Assembly (NCBI GenBank): GCA_902597095.1
Contig: CACJWK010000016.1
Span: 1-58,067, forward strand
Length of the DNA stretch: 58,067 nucleotides
Direction: 5' to 3'
Source of the DNA: an uncultured Pseudohongiella sp.
GTDB taxonomy: Bacteria > Pseudomonadota > Gammaproteobacteria > Pseudomonadales > Pseudohongiellaceae
The notes beneath the pieces were generated by a model. The model was not told the origin of the DNA. It was given only the letters and a program-made list of their open reading frames with translations, and did not search any database. Each line of letters opens with the position of its first letter. Position 1 is the stretch's first letter. Below, piece after piece: positions 42,133 to 54,290 of this stretch. The position numbers and the translations under genes are program-made.

Positions 42133-43053
42133 ATGAACGATAAGAAGAAACTCGGCAAAGGGCTCGATGCGCTACTTTCCTCCGGAAGTTCGCAGATGAT
42201 GGCGAGCCTGCTCGGCGGGCGTCCGCGTGACACGGAGCCGTCGCAGACCCAAGTCGACAGTCCGACACCTGACCGGGATGGGGATCTCAAGAACATACCC
42301 GTAGATCTCATTCAACGCGGGAAGTATCAGCCGCGAACCGACATGCATGAAGAAGCCCTCGAAGAATTGTCTGCGTCGATCAAGAATCAGGGTGTCATGC
42401 AGCCAATCGTTGTCAGGCCAATTTCCTCAGATAAGTACGAAATTATTGCTGGTGAACGTCGCTGGCGAGCCACGCAGATGGTGGGTCTGGACACCATACC
42501 CGCAATTGTTAAACCGGTGGGTGATGAAGCCGCCATTGCCATGGCGCTGATAGAGAACATTCAGCGGGAAAATCTCAACCCGATTGAAGAAGCCATGGCC
42601 CTCAAGCGTCTGCAGGATGAGTTTGGACTCACCCAGCAGGAAGTCGCCGACGCTGTGGGCAAATCCCGTGTGACGGTGACCAATCTGATGCGTCTGATTG
42701 GCCTGCACATTGATGTCAGAAGAATGTTGGAACACGGGGACCTCGAGATGGGGCATGCCAGAGCGCTGCTGGCGCTGCCCGATGAACAGCAAACCAGTGC
42801 TGCGCGAGTGGTCTCGGGCAAGGGGCTTTCAGTGCGTCAGACGGAAGCTTTGGTCAGGCGGCTCACTTCCAAGTCGGGCGCGGTCAAGAGCAAGCAGGCA
42901 ACTGACCCTGACATCAAGAATCTCGAGGACAATCTGGCCGAAAAACTCGGCGCGAAAGTGATGATCCAGCACACCACCAAAGGCAAGGGCAAGGTCGTGG
43001 TGAAGTACAATTCGCTCGACGAATTGGACGGCATTCTGGCGCACATCAGTTAG
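42133..43053 (+). CDS. parB: Chromosome partitioning protein ParB (Spo0J)
   Basis: CTP-dependent DNA clamp that loads at parS. The 306-residue product has the N-terminal LGKGLDALL, the CTP-binding box GERRWRA, the ENIQRENLNPIEEA segment, a helix-turn-helix around LTQQEVADAVGKSRVTVTN and a C-terminal dimer domain. The two recF-internal palindromes are its likely binding sites. Confidence 0.96.
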   Translation: MNDKKKLGKGLDALLSSGSSQMMASLLGGRPRDTEPSQTQVDSPTPDRDGDLKNIPVDLIQRGKYQPRTDMHEEALEELSASIKNQGVMQPIVVRPISSDKYEIIAGERRWRATQMVGLDTIPAIVKPVGDEAAIAMALIENIQRENLNPIEEAMALKRLQDEFGLTQQEVADAVGKSRVTVTNLMRLIGLHIDVRRMLEHGDLEMGHARALLALPDEQQTSAARVVSGKGLSVRQTEALVRRLTSKSGAVKSKQATDPDIKNLEDNLAEKLGAKVMIQHTTKGKGKVVVKYNSLDELDGILAHIS

Positions 43054-43169
43054 GTCTGAATTCCAACCCGAAACCAATCAGAAATTCTAGTCGAAAAGGC
43101 GTTGCTAGATACCGCCATTTGGCAAAAAAAACCCTTTATTTTCAGTGTCAAAATGATTCTGATGCAGTG

Positions 43170-43198
43170 TTGCGATACCCCAGCAAAGTCCCTATAAT
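43170..43198 (+). promoter_or_regulatory. Putative sigma-70 promoter of the atp operon
   Basis: TTGCGA and a perfect TATAAT are separated by 17 bases, about 87 bases upstream of the atpI start. It is the strongest promoter-like sequence seen in the window. Confidence 0.75.
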
Positions 43199-43284
43199 GC
43201 GCGTGCTTTTGGTGACCACCGTAGCAAAAAAAGTGTCGTGGGGGGCCTTGGGACAGACTCAGACATACTGCGAGTCTTTCTGTC

Positions 43285-43695
43285 GTGATCGTGACAAACT
43301 TGAAACCCCCGCCTGTCCATAAAGTGATTATTGCCCAGATATCGGCAACCACTTTTATAGCAGCTGTCTCTTTGGTTCTGATCAATGCCTCTACAGCCTT
43401 CTCTGTGTTGCTGGGGGGTGGGGTCAGTAGCGGATCGAACGCTTTTTTTGCAGCGCAGGCGTTTAAGCACCGGGGGGCGAGAAACGCTCATAAGATTGTT
43501 AAGGGATTTCTTGCAGGGGAAATCGGCAAATTTTGCATCACCGTTGTGATGTTCGCTTTGTGCTTCTCTTTACTGCCCAACGTGGTTGAAGGCGCCATGA
43601 TAATGGCGTTTGTGATCGTGCACGTGGTCGGAGTTGCTGCCGCTGTCAGAATCGATTACACCCCGAACGGGCACAAGAGCACCCCATCACCCTGA
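43285..43695 (+). CDS. atpI: ATP synthase protein I
   Basis: Small membrane protein of 136 residues with four hydrophobic helices that helps assemble the c-ring. The GGGVSSGSNAFFAAQAFKHRGA stretch, written here as GGGVSSGSNAFF, is typical of proteobacterial AtpI. GTG 43285 is used; GTG 43291 is equally possible. It is the first gene of the atpIBEFHAGDC operon, just after its promoter. Confidence 0.9.
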   Translation: MIVTNLKPPPVHKVIIAQISATTFIAAVSLVLINASTAFSVLLGGGVSSGSNAFFAAQAFKHRGARNAHKIVKGFLAGEIGKFCITVVMFALCFSLLPNVVEGAMIMAFVIVHVVGVAAAVRIDYTPNGHKSTPSP

Positions 43696-43787
43696 GAGGG
43701 TGTGGGACGGCGGGCGACAACAGGAGGCACTGAGCCACCCGGCGTGCTATAGGCAAATTTGGAATTTGAGAGAATCAGGAAAACCTC

Positions 43788-44669
43788 ATGGCAGAGTTAG
43801 CCGATGCGGCACACGCCGCAGCTGAGCATGGTGCTGAGACAACCGCTCAGGAATACATTACCCACCACCTCTCCTATCTGACATTCGGCCAGCACCCCGA
43901 TGGACACTGGGGCTTTGCTCATACGATGGAAGAAGCCACCGAGATGGGCTTCATGGCGTTTCACGTTGATACCCTATTCTGGTCCCTGTTTCTCGGCGGC
44001 GGCGCCCTGCTGTTTTTCCGCTGGATCGGCAAAAAAGCCACCTCTGACGTCCCCAACGGCGTGCAGAACTTTGTCGAGAGTATATTCGAGTTCGTGGATG
44101 AGCGAGTTTCCGAGGGTTTTAATCATAAAAACCCGGTTATTGCCCCGCTGGCTCTTACCGTGTTTGTCTGGATTCTGCTGATGAATTTGATGGATCTGGT
44201 GCCCGTTGACTGGCTGCCGGAGGTTGCCATTTTTATCGGACACTTCTTCGGGCAGGAGCACATGTCGTTCAAGGTGGTGCCGACAACGGACCCGAACATC
44301 ACTCTGGGCATGTCGTTCAGCATTTTTGCCCTGATTATTTACTACAGCATCAAAAACAAAGGCGCCTGGGGTTTCTTCAGCGAGTTAGCATTCCATCCCT
44401 TCGGGAAGTGGATGATGCCGTTCAATCTGATGATTGAAATACCCACTCTGTTAGCCAAGCCTATTTCACTTGGCCTCAGACTGTTTGGCAATCTGTATGC
44501 CGGCGAGCTGCTGTTTCTGGTGATTTCAGCATTGCTGGGACTTTACCAACTTCCGTTCCATTTTGTCTGGGCGGCCTTTCATATCCTTGTGGTACCTCTG
44601 CAGGCGTTTGTGTTCATGATGTTAACCATTGTTTACCTCAACGCAGCGCATGACGGGGTCCACCACTAA
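43788..44669 (+). CDS. atpB: F1Fo ATP synthase subunit a
   Basis: Membrane stator subunit forming the proton half-channels. The 293-residue polytopic protein has a long soluble N-terminus and the essential arginine in SLGLRLFGNLYAGELL. AGGAAA precedes ATG 43788. Confidence 0.96.
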   Translation: MAELADAAHAAAEHGAETTAQEYITHHLSYLTFGQHPDGHWGFAHTMEEATEMGFMAFHVDTLFWSLFLGGGALLFFRWIGKKATSDVPNGVQNFVESIFEFVDERVSEGFNHKNPVIAPLALTVFVWILLMNLMDLVPVDWLPEVAIFIGHFFGQEHMSFKVVPTTDPNITLGMSFSIFALIIYYSIKNKGAWGFFSELAFHPFGKWMMPFNLMIEIPTLLAKPISLGLRLFGNLYAGELLFLVISALLGLYQLPFHFVWAAFHILVVPLQAFVFMMLTIVYLNAAHDGVHH

Positions 44670-44682
44670 CTTACTTTGTTAA

Positions 44683-44964
<282 letters not shown>

Positions 44965-45011
44965 AGGCTCCGTCAGAATTTAAACCATACTAACTAGCGG
45001 GAGAATTCTCC

Positions 45012-45482
45012 GTGGATATCACCCTTACCATCTTTGGACAGTCGGCCGCCTTCTTTGTTTTCTGGTGGTTCTGTTCTACCAAGGTCTGGCCACTCTTCTC
45101 CAATGTTCTGGAAGAGCGCAAGCAGCGTATCGCAGATGGCCTTGAGGCTGCTGCTCGGGCGCAGAAAGATCTGGAGTTGGCGCAAAACGCTTCGACCGAT
45201 CAGCTGCGCGAAGCCAAGGAGCAGGCAGCTTTGATTATCGACCAGGCCAACAAGCGCGCCTCACAGATTGTTGAAGAAGCCAAAGGCAAGGCCAGAGAAG
45301 AAGGCGAGCGGATCATCGCGGGAGCCAATGCAGAAATTGAGCAGGAGATGAACCGGGCCCGCGAAGCACTGCGCGAACAGGTCGGCGCCATTGCGGTAGC
45401 CGGTGCTGAGAAAATTCTGGAACGATCAATCGATCAGGCTGCGAACGAAGAGCTTCTAAGCAAGCTCGCAGCGGAACTGTGA
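45012..45482 (+). CDS. atpF: F1Fo ATP synthase subunit b
   Basis: Peripheral stalk subunit of 156 residues: one N-terminal membrane helix (about 6-26), then a charged coiled coil rich in Ala, Glu and Lys. Translation begins at a GTG with GGGAG upstream. Confidence 0.95.
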   Translation: MDITLTIFGQSAAFFVFWWFCSTKVWPLFSNVLEERKQRIADGLEAAARAQKDLELAQNASTDQLREAKEQAALIIDQANKRASQIVEEAKGKAREEGERIIAGANAEIEQEMNRAREALREQVGAIAVAGAEKILERSIDQAANEELLSKLAAEL

Positions 45483-45502
45483 GTAAAGGGTAATCTCAGG
45501 CA

Positions 45503-46039
45503 ATGGCAGAACTCACCACATTAGCCAGACCCTACGCGAAAGCCGCGTTTCAATCGGCCCTGGACGACAGCGCGCTGGATAACTGGTCTGCCATGCTGAC
45601 TACAGCCGCAGCTGTATCATCTGAGCAGTCAGTCATCGGGTTGCTGACTGACCCTGCGCTCTCGACTGACAGCATGGCAGACGCTTTTGTCGGGTTGCTG
45701 GGTGACGAGCTTAGCGACAAGGGTCAGAACTTCATCCGGCTGCTTGCTGAAAACAAGCGCCTGATCCTGCTGCCCGCGATCTCCTCCCTGTTCCATATTC
45801 TGAAGGCAAATCAGGAGAAATCCATTGACGTCGACATCACGACGGCCTTCGAAGTCAGTTCAGAAACTTTAAACAATTTGGTGCAGGGCCTGAAAGCGCG
45901 CCTAGCGCGAGAGATCAACCTCAGCACGAGCGTGGACAACAGTCTAATAGGTGGAGCTGTTATCCGTGCTGGCGATACCGTCATCGATAGTTCGGTGCGC
46001 GGAAAACTGGTCAAGTTAGTTGAATCAATGAATTCCTGA
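45503..46039 (+). CDS. atpH: F1Fo ATP synthase subunit delta
   Basis: Stalk protein of 178 residues that joins subunit b to the alpha subunits. The start ELTTLARPYAKAAFQSAL and the end IRAGDTVIDSSVRGKLVKL fit the family. Confidence 0.95.
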   Translation: MAELTTLARPYAKAAFQSALDDSALDNWSAMLTTAAAVSSEQSVIGLLTDPALSTDSMADAFVGLLGDELSDKGQNFIRLLAENKRLILLPAISSLFHILKANQEKSIDVDITTAFEVSSETLNNLVQGLKARLAREINLSTSVDNSLIGGAVIRAGDTVIDSSVRGKLVKLVESMNS

Positions 46040-46079
46040 GCCCTAAACAGAAGGCATTTCAGGAACAAAGGAACCAAAC

Positions 46080-47624
46080 ATGCAACAACTGAATCCGTCA
46101 GAAATCAGTGAAATTATCAAACAGCGCATCGACAGCCTCGATGTGTCTGTGCAGGCCAAAAATGAAGGCACAATTGTCAGTGTGTCAGACGGCATTATCC
46201 GTATTTTCGGTCTGACCGATGTCATGTACGGGGAAATGATTGAATTTGAGGGCGGTATCTACGGCATGGCTCTCAACCTAGAGAGAGACTCTGTGGGTGC
46301 TGTTGTGCTGGGCGACTACCTAAGCCTGAAAGAAGGTCAGTCCTGTAAATGCACAGGCCGCATTCTTGAAGTGCCGGTAGGGCCCGAACTTGAGGGTCGG
46401 GTAGTTGACGCTCTTGGTAAGCCCATTGATGGGAAAGGCCCGGTTGAGACCAAGCTGACAGATGCGGTCGAAAAAGTGGCACCCGGCGTCATCGCGCGAC
46501 AATCAGTGTCTCAACCGGTGCAGACCGGGCTAAAGTCAATCGACTCCATGACACCGGTTGGTCGTGGCCAGCGCGAGCTGATCATTGGTGACCGAGAGGT
46601 AGGCAAGACTGCGGTTGCTATCGACACCATCATTAACCAGAAGGGCAAGGGCGTAAAATGTATCTATGTCGCGGTTGGCCAGAAGGCATCGTCGATTGCG
46701 AACGTGGTTCAAAAGCTTGAAGAACACGGTGCGATGGAATACACCATCGTTGTCGCTGCCTCAGCGTCGGACCCCGCGTCCATGCAGTTTATCGCACCGT
46801 ACTCTGGCAGCACGATGGGGGAATACTACAGAGACCGTGGCGAAGACGCTCTGATTGTATTCGATGATCTGACCAAACAGGCGATTGCCTATCGACAGAT
46901 TGCGCTGCTTCTCCGTCGACCGCCTGGTCGAGAGGCTTATCCCGGCGACGTGTTTTATCTTCACTCCCGCCTGCTTGAGCGCGCCTCCCGGGTCAGCGCA
47001 GACTACGTTGAGAAATTTACCAATGGGGAAGTGAAGGGCAAGACCGGCTCACTTACCGCTTTGCCGATCATTGAGACACAGGCTGGCGACGTATCGGCGT
47101 TTGTTCCCACCAATGTGATTTCAATCACCGACGGACAAATCTTCCTTGAAACAGATTTGTTCAACTCCGGTATCCGTCCGGCAATGAACCCCGGAATCTC
47201 GGTGTCACGGGTGGGTGGTGCGGCACAGACCAAGATAATTAAGAAACTCGGCGGTGGTATCCGTATTGCCCTGGCCCAATATCGTGAGCTTGCAGCTTTT
47301 GCGGCGTTCGCCTCTGATCTGGACGATGCGACTCGCTCGCAGCTTGAACACGGTCAGCGCGTTACTGAACTGATGAAGCAGAAACAGTACTCTCCACTCT
47401 CCATTGCGGAGATGGCGGTATCGATCTATGCAGCCAATGAGGGATACCTCAAAGATATCGAGCTGAATAAGGTTCTGGATTTCGAAGCCGCCCTGTTGAG
47501 CTATATGAATAGCGAGCATGGTGACCTGCTGGCCAGCATCAATGAATCTGGTGAGTGGAATGACGAGATCGAGGCTCAGTTTAAGGCCGGGATCGATAAG
47601 TTCAAAGAAACTCAGACCTGGTAG
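46080..47624 (+). CDS. atpA: F1Fo ATP synthase subunit alpha
   Basis: Regulatory nucleotide-binding subunit of 514 residues with P-loop [15 protein letters not shown] and the [19 protein letters not shown] segment. Close to E. coli AtpA in length and sequence. Confidence 0.98.
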   Translation: MQQLNPSEISEIIKQRIDSLDVSVQAKNEGTIVSVSDGIIRIFGLTDVMYGEMIEFEGGIYGMALNLERDSVGAVVLGDYLSLKEGQSCKCTGRILEVPVGPELEGRVVDALGKPIDGKGPVETKLTDAVEKVAPGVIARQSVSQPVQTGLKSIDSMTPVGRGQRELIIGDREVGKTAVAIDTIINQKGKGVKCIYVAVGQKASSIANVVQKLEEHGAMEYTIVVAASASDPASMQFIAPYSGSTMGEYYRDRGEDALIVFDDLTKQAIAYRQIALLLRRPPGREAYPGDVFYLHSRLLERASRVSADYVEKFTNGEVKGKTGSLTALPIIETQAGDVSAFVPTNVISITDGQIFLETDLFNSGIRPAMNPGISVSRVGGAAQTKIIKKLGGGIRIALAQYRELAAFAAFASDLDDATRSQLEHGQRVTELMKQKQYSPLSIAEMAVSIYAANEGYLKDIELNKVLDFEAALLSYMNSEHGDLLASINESGEWNDEIEAQFKAGIDKFKETQTW

Positions 47625-47687
47625 CTTGATCGACTCCACGACGAACACAAGCAGTCAATCACATAAGCGATAAGGTAGCTAAGACAC

Positions 47688-48548
47688 ATGGCCGGCGGCA
47701 AAGAAATACGCAACAAGATCTCGAGTATCAAGAACACTCAAAAGATCACAAAAGCGATGGAAATGGTCTCTGCGAGCAAAATGCGCAAGGCCCAGGACGC
47801 CATGCAGTTGGGCAAACCCTATGCGCACCGCATTCGCGCGGTCATCAGTCACATCGCGAGCGCCAAGCCGGAGTATAAGCATGCCTATTTCGATACGCGC
47901 GAGGTGAAGCGAGTCGGTTATATCGTGGTATCCACCGACAGAGGTCTGTGCGGTGGCCTGAATATCAATTCATTCAAGGCAACTGTCGCATCGATGAAGG
48001 AATATGCTGATGCCGGCGTGGGCATTGATATCGCCACTATCGGAGGTCGAGCCGCAACGTTTTTCAACAGCTACGGCGGTAACGTGGTTGCTTCGGTGCG
48101 AGACATGGGTGAATCACCCGAGCTGGCGGATGTGATCGGTTCGGTTCGTGTACTGCTGGACAGGTTTGACGGGGAAGAAATTGATCGTCTGATGTTGGTG
48201 AGCAACGACTTTGTGAACACCATGACGCATCAGCCGACGGTTCAGCAGCTGTTACCTCTGCTGCCGTCTGATGATGAGGAACTGCAGCATCACTGGGACT
48301 ATCTCTACGAGCCTGATGCCAAAGAGCTGCTGGACGGACTATTGCTTCGATATATCGAGTCACAGGTCTTTCAGGCTGTGGTGGAGAACAATGCGTGCGA
48401 ACAGGCTGCGCGCATGCTGGCCATGAAAAATGCCTCCGACAATGCCGGAGATCTCATTGAGGAGCTTGGGCTGGTTTATAACAAAGCCCGCCAGGCGGCC
48501 ATTACTCAGGAGTTGTCGGAAATCGCGGGCGGCGCGGCGGCTGTTTAG
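47688..48548 (+). CDS. atpG: F1Fo ATP synthase subunit gamma
   Basis: Rotor shaft subunit of 286 residues. N-terminal [20 protein letters not shown] and C-terminal [15 protein letters not shown] coiled-coil helices are conserved. Confidence 0.97.
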   Translation: MAGGKEIRNKISSIKNTQKITKAMEMVSASKMRKAQDAMQLGKPYAHRIRAVISHIASAKPEYKHAYFDTREVKRVGYIVVSTDRGLCGGLNINSFKATVASMKEYADAGVGIDIATIGGRAATFFNSYGGNVVASVRDMGESPELADVIGSVRVLLDRFDGEEIDRLMLVSNDFVNTMTHQPTVQQLLPLLPSDDEELQHHWDYLYEPDAKELLDGLLLRYIESQVFQAVVENNACEQAARMLAMKNASDNAGDLIEELGLVYNKARQAAITQELSEIAGGAAAV

Positions 48549-48605
48549 CAATAAAACGCGTTTTGTGGCGACCCCATAAAACGCAGAAACGAATTTAACT
48601 TTTAG

Positions 48606-50042
<1,437 letters not shown>

Positions 50043-50124
50043 CCACAGCAGCCAGTCCCGGTGACGTTCCCAGAGACTTTCCCGGAATTAGGCACAATGA
50101 GCAGGCGGATAGGAGCTAAATTCT

Positions 50125-50547
50125 ATGGCAATGACAATGCATTGTGACATCGTAAGCGCTGAACAGAGCATTTTCTCAGGACGCGTTGAGATGGTGATTG
50201 CCGCCGGCTCACTCGGGGATCTGGGGGTAGCTCCGGGGCACGCGCCATTACTGACTGCGCTGAATCCCGGACCTGTTCGCCTGATCAAGTATGGCGGTGA
50301 GGAAGAGGTTTTCTACGTCTCCGGAGGGTATCTCGAAGTTCAGCGAAACACGGTGACCCTGTTGGCTGACACTGCGCAGCGAGCGGAAGCAGTCGATGAA
50401 GCTGCTGCCCTCGAGGCCATGCAGGAAGCAGAGAAAGCCATGCAGGATGCCAATGCGGAAATGGATTATGGCACGGCGGCCGCGCAGCTGGCCGAGGCTT
50501 CTGCTCAGCTACGCGCCTTGCGCCAGCTGAAGAACAGAGCGCAGTAA
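50125..50547 (+). CDS. atpC: F1Fo ATP synthase subunit epsilon
   Basis: Rotor subunit of 140 residues that can inhibit ATP hydrolysis. It has the beta-sandwich start [15 protein letters not shown] with [13 protein letters not shown] and a C-terminal two-helix part. It is the last gene of the operon, followed by a terminator. Confidence 0.95.
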   Translation: MAMTMHCDIVSAEQSIFSGRVEMVIAAGSLGDLGVAPGHAPLLTALNPGPVRLIKYGGEEEVFYVSGGYLEVQRNTVTLLADTAQRAEAVDEAAALEAMQEAEKAMQDANAEMDYGTAAAQLAEASAQLRALRQLKNRAQ

Positions 50548-50578
50548 ACGGCCCTACACCATCAGCAAAACAGACAAG

Positions 50579-50605
50579 AAGGTAGCTCCGGCTACCTTTT
50601 TTTTT
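50579..50605 (+). terminator. Rho-independent terminator of the atp operon
   Basis: An 8-bp stem (AAGGTAGC pairing with GCTACCTT) with a TCCG tetraloop ends in nine T residues, 32 bases after the atpC stop codon. TCCG-type tetraloops are typical of stable terminators. Confidence 0.95.
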
Positions 50606-50660
50606 GGTAGTCTACCGTGATTATTGATTTTAGAACTCAGGGGAATTTGCAGGTTTAGCT

Positions 50661-52034
50661 ATGGAAGTCGTCATTCTTGCTGCCGGCAAGGGTACCCGCA
50701 TGCATTCCGCACTCCCCAAGGTGCTGCACCCAATCGGGGGAAGACCGATGCTCTTGCGCGTTCTTGACACGGCAGTGAGCCTGTCTCCCAATGCGATTCA
50801 CGTGGTGGTCGGTGTCGGTGCAGAGCAGGCGATCGCACTGGCAGAAGAAGCGTATCCTCATGCCGGCATCAACTGGGTAACGCAAAAGGAACAGCTGGGC
50901 ACGGGGCATGCGGTACGCGAGGCGCTGCCCGGCTTGAAGCAAAGCGACGCTGACAACAGCGTGTTGATTCTGTTCGGTGATGTTCCGCTGATTTCCCGCT
51001 CGACTCTCCAACAGGTGATCGACCACTGTGGGCCGGAGCAGGTCTCTTTATTGACTACCCGGGCGAGTGTGCCAGAGGGCTTCGGCCGGATTATCCGTAA
51101 CCGTGATGGTGATGTTGCGGCGATTGTGGAGGAACGTGACGCCTCCATGGAGCAGAAACGCATCAATGAAGTTAATAGTGGCATCATGGCAATTCCGGCG
51201 CTGAGGTTGCGCGCCTGGCTGGACGCGCTGGATACTGGCAACGATCAGGGCGAGTATTACCTGACAGACATCGTGGCAATGGCACATGCCGACGAGTTGC
51301 GCATCCGGGCTACGGTGGTGGATGAGACGGAAGTTATCGGGGTCAACAACAAGTCACAGCTGGCTTTCTTGGAGAGGCATTATCAAATGGGTATAACCAA
51401 TACACTTCTCGAGCAAGGCGTCACCCTGCTGGACCCGGCACGGCTGGATGTGCGCGGTGACGTTGATTGCGGCCGCGATGTTCAGATTGATGTGAATGTA
51501 GTGCTTGAAGGGCAGGTCCGTCTTGGGGATGGTGTGTCAGTGGGTGCCAACTGTGTCATCAAGGATTCGACCATCGGTGCCGGAACCAAAATCCTAGCCG
51601 GTACCCATATTGAAGGTGCTGAGATCGGCAAAGAGACCAGTATCGGGCCGATGGCGCGACTCCGGCCTGGAACCGTGCTCGGCGATGGTTGCAAGATAGG
51701 GAATTTCGTCGAGACGAAAAACGCAGTCATCGGCGAGGGGTCAAAAGCGAACCACCTCGCTTACATCGGCGATGCGGTCATTGGCGATGACTGCAACATC
51801 GGGGCCGGCGCGGTCTTCTGTAACTACGACGGTGCAAACAAGCATCAGACCACGCTGGGAAATCACGTTTTTGTCGGGTCAAATAGCGTCCTCATTGCCC
51901 CCGTGACGCTGGAGGACAACGCCTTTGTAGCAGCGGGGTCCTCGGTCTCCAGTGATGTGCCGGCCGGCAGCCTTGCGGTTGCGCGGGTCAAACAGCGCAA
52001 CGTCCCGGGCTGGAAGAAGCCGAGAAAAAAGTAG
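50661..52034 (+). CDS. glmU: Bifunctional UDP-N-acetylglucosamine pyrophosphorylase / glucosamine-1-phosphate acetyltransferase
   Basis: Makes UDP-GlcNAc for peptidoglycan and LPS. The 457-residue product has the nucleotidyltransferase signature LAAGKGTRMHSALPKVLHPI at the N-terminus and a left-handed beta-helix of hexapeptide repeats from about residue 255, with ETKNAVIGEGSKANHLAYIG in the acetyltransferase site. It follows the atp terminator, as in many gammaproteobacteria, and is separately transcribed. The usual next gene glmS is not present; a HexR-type regulator converges instead. Confidence 0.97.
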   Translation: MEVVILAAGKGTRMHSALPKVLHPIGGRPMLLRVLDTAVSLSPNAIHVVVGVGAEQAIALAEEAYPHAGINWVTQKEQLGTGHAVREALPGLKQSDADNSVLILFGDVPLISRSTLQQVIDHCGPEQVSLLTTRASVPEGFGRIIRNRDGDVAAIVEERDASMEQKRINEVNSGIMAIPALRLRAWLDALDTGNDQGEYYLTDIVAMAHADELRIRATVVDETEVIGVNNKSQLAFLERHYQMGITNTLLEQGVTLLDPARLDVRGDVDCGRDVQIDVNVVLEGQVRLGDGVSVGANCVIKDSTIGAGTKILAGTHIEGAEIGKETSIGPMARLRPGTVLGDGCKIGNFVETKNAVIGEGSKANHLAYIGDAVIGDDCNIGAGAVFCNYDGANKHQTTLGNHVFVGSNSVLIAPVTLEDNAFVAAGSSVSSDVPAGSLAVARVKQRNVPGWKKPRKK

Positions 52035-52085
52035 ACCGCCTGCGAAGTTTTTCAGACCCCGGGCGCACCGGCCTGAGTGAAACCC

Positions 52086-52970
52086 TCAACCGTTGTCTTG
52101 AGCACGCAGCGCCTTCTGGCTTTTTTCCAACCGCTTCAGATGCTCTTTGAGCAGCGGTTTGCGGTGCAGAGCCACACCGGTAGCTAACACATCGATGACC
52201 ACCAGATGAGCAATCCGCGAGGATACCGGAGTTGCGGCCCGCAGATCCTCCTCGATATTGACAGTTATAGAGATTGAGCTGGCCTTGCTCAGCGGGGTGT
52301 TTTCAGGTGCCAGCCCAATGACCGTGGCACCGGCTTCTCTGGCCAGACGCACACTTTCCAGCAGAGCTCGGGTCTGTCCTGACTGCGAAATGGCGACGAT
52401 GACATCACCGTCTCCCAGCGAGATGGCAGACATGTGCTGGATGTGCGGGTCTGTGTAGGCGGCCGTGGACAGCTGCAGCCGGAAAAATTTGTGCTGGGCG
52501 TCCGCTGCCACTGAGCCGGATGCACCAAACCCGTAAAACTCCACCCGCCGGGCGTTGCTGATCGTGTCGATTGCCCGCTTTAGCACGTCAGGATCCAGCT
52601 CATCTTTCACGGTAAGCAAGGAACCTACGGTCGTGTCGAAAACTTTGTTTCGCAGGTCTTCTACGGTATCACTGTCATCTATAGCGAACTGAGTATATAA
52701 GCTGCCCGAACCCAGCTGCCGCGCGAGGCTTAACTTGAACGACTGGAAGCCATCGAATCCGAGCGCACGGCAGAAACGGATGACGGTGGGCTCGCTGACC
52801 ATGGCCCGAGAAGCCAGATCAACAATACGCATAGTGATGACTTCATTGGTGTTCGACAGAACAAAGTCCGCCACTTTGGCTTCGGATTTCCTCAGGCTTG
52901 GCCTGTTATCGTTAATCCGTCGTATGAGATTAGGCGATCGCACGGGGTGACTGTACACTGAGTCAGGCAT
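52086..52970 (-). CDS. hexR: RpiR-family transcriptional regulator, HexR type
   Basis: DNA-binding regulator with an N-terminal helix-turn-helix (SEPTVIRFCRALGFDGFQSF) and a C-terminal sugar-phosphate-binding SIS domain (VEFYGFGASGSVAADAQHKF, ISQSGQTRALL). HexR represses or activates genes of glucose catabolism in response to 2-keto-3-deoxy-6-phosphogluconate. The SIS-domain sequence is very close to that of Pseudomonas HexR as I recall it, but no Entner-Doudoroff gene lies next to it, so a role in amino-sugar or general carbon control is possible. ATG 52970 is used; a TTG 15 bases upstream is an alternative. It faces glmU tail to tail and diverges from the next gene by about 50 bases. Confidence 0.85.
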   Translation of the reverse strand: MPDSVYSHPVRSPNLIRRINDNRPSLRKSEAKVADFVLSNTNEVITMRIVDLASRAMVSEPTVIRFCRALGFDGFQSFKLSLARQLGSGSLYTQFAIDDSDTVEDLRNKVFDTTVGSLLTVKDELDPDVLKRAIDTISNARRVEFYGFGASGSVAADAQHKFFRLQLSTAAYTDPHIQHMSAISLGDGDVIVAISQSGQTRALLESVRLAREAGATVIGLAPENTPLSKASSISITVNIEEDLRAATPVSSRIAHLVVIDVLATGVALHRKPLLKEHLKRLEKSQKALRAQDNG

Positions 52971-53021
52971 CAAAGATCGAGACAATGCTACCCAATTAGG
53001 CCGCCGGGCGCACTTCTTTCC

Positions 53022-54200
53022 ATGGACAAACAGGAATCCCGCTACAGCGCATATTTTTTGGAGTCCCTGTCATTACTGGGCGCCAGCAAGTGGAACGGCC
53101 TGACAGGCACGGAGAATCCGTTTACTCGCTACGAGTTCCTGTATGAACTGGAAAGAACAGGATGCACTGGTGAGCAGACCGGTTGGCAGCCCTGTCATCT
53201 GGCGCTGTATGAGGGCGACACGGCCAGTACGGAAGAGCTATCCCCGCTCGCGGTTATGCCGCTGTACCGGAAAACCGACAGCTGGGGTGAATATGTCTTT
53301 GACTGGTCATGGGCAAATGCGTATCAGAGTCATGGTTACGACTATTATCCGAAGCTGGTTACGGCAGCGCCTTTCACTCCTAGCCATGGTCAGAGGATCT
53401 TTGTTGCTGACGGCCAAGACCGGGACGCTATTATCAGCGTGATTGTCGAGAAGCTGATAGATAAAGCAAAGTCCCTTGATTTGTCGTCATGGCATGTGTT
53501 GTTTCCGCAACAGGAGGAGAGCGACTCTCTGAGCAGACTGGGCTTAAAGTCGAGAATCGCCACACAATTTCACTGGTACAACAGAGACTATGAATCATTC
53601 TCCGACTTTCTGGAGAAACTCAGTTCCAGAAAAAGGAAATCAATCAAACGAGAAAGGCGCCAGGTTCAGGAACAAGGGTTCCAGTTCTCGATCACGGAAG
53701 GGTCTGAGATCTCCGATCAGCAGTGGGCGGAGTTTTATCGCTTTTATCAGTCTACCTATCTGGTCAGAGGCATGCAGGGCTATTTGAAGGAGTCTTTTTT
53801 CAGAGGGCTCGCACAATCCATGCCCGAACAGATATTGATGATAAATGCGCGGCTGGCAGGGAAGAATACGGCTGCTGCACTGTTTTTTAAAAATTCAGAA
53901 AAGTTGTTCGGGCGATATTGGGGATCCCTGACTGACTATCAGTTTCTGCATTTTGAAACCTGTTACTATCAGGGGCAGGAGTACGCTATTGCCAATGCGC
54001 TGCAATCTTTTGATTCAGGCGCACAGGGGGAGCATAAAATACAGCGAGGCTTTGAGCCGATACTCACGTATTCCAACCACTGGATTGGCAACGACGGGTT
54101 CTCACTGGCGATTGACCGTTTTTTGCAGGAGGAACGGGCTCACGTGGAGTCCTATCAGGATGAGGCGAGAGGTCTGTTGCCATTTCGCCGGGAAAACTAG
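53022..54200 (+). CDS. Predicted N-acyltransferase, FemAB-like (DUF482 / COG3146)
   Basis: Cytosolic protein of 392 residues of the DUF482 family, which has a GNAT-like double fold related to FemAB peptidoglycan amino-acyl transferases. Seen in the sequence: NPFTRYEFLYELERTG near the start, SWANAYQSHGYDYYPKL, a basic run SSRKRKSIKRERRQV and FETCYYQGQEYAIANAL followed by HKIQRGFEP, all conserved in the family. The substrate is unknown. It is followed 90 bases later by a secreted hydrolase with a strong ribosome-binding site. No partner gene indicates a pathway. Confidence 0.85.
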   Translation: MDKQESRYSAYFLESLSLLGASKWNGLTGTENPFTRYEFLYELERTGCTGEQTGWQPCHLALYEGDTASTEELSPLAVMPLYRKTDSWGEYVFDWSWANAYQSHGYDYYPKLVTAAPFTPSHGQRIFVADGQDRDAIISVIVEKLIDKAKSLDLSSWHVLFPQQEESDSLSRLGLKSRIATQFHWYNRDYESFSDFLEKLSSRKRKSIKRERRQVQEQGFQFSITEGSEISDQQWAEFYRFYQSTYLVRGMQGYLKESFFRGLAQSMPEQILMINARLAGKNTAAALFFKNSEKLFGRYWGSLTDYQFLHFETCYYQGQEYAIANALQSFDSGAQGEHKIQRGFEPILTYSNHWIGNDGFSLAIDRFLQEERAHVESYQDEARGLLPFRREN

Positions 54201-54290
54201 CTGCTGTCAATTCGAGTTTGTGCAGCAGGCTGCCACCGACTTAGAATACTGTGGCAATCAAAACAACAATCAAATCAGAAAGGAGCTCGC

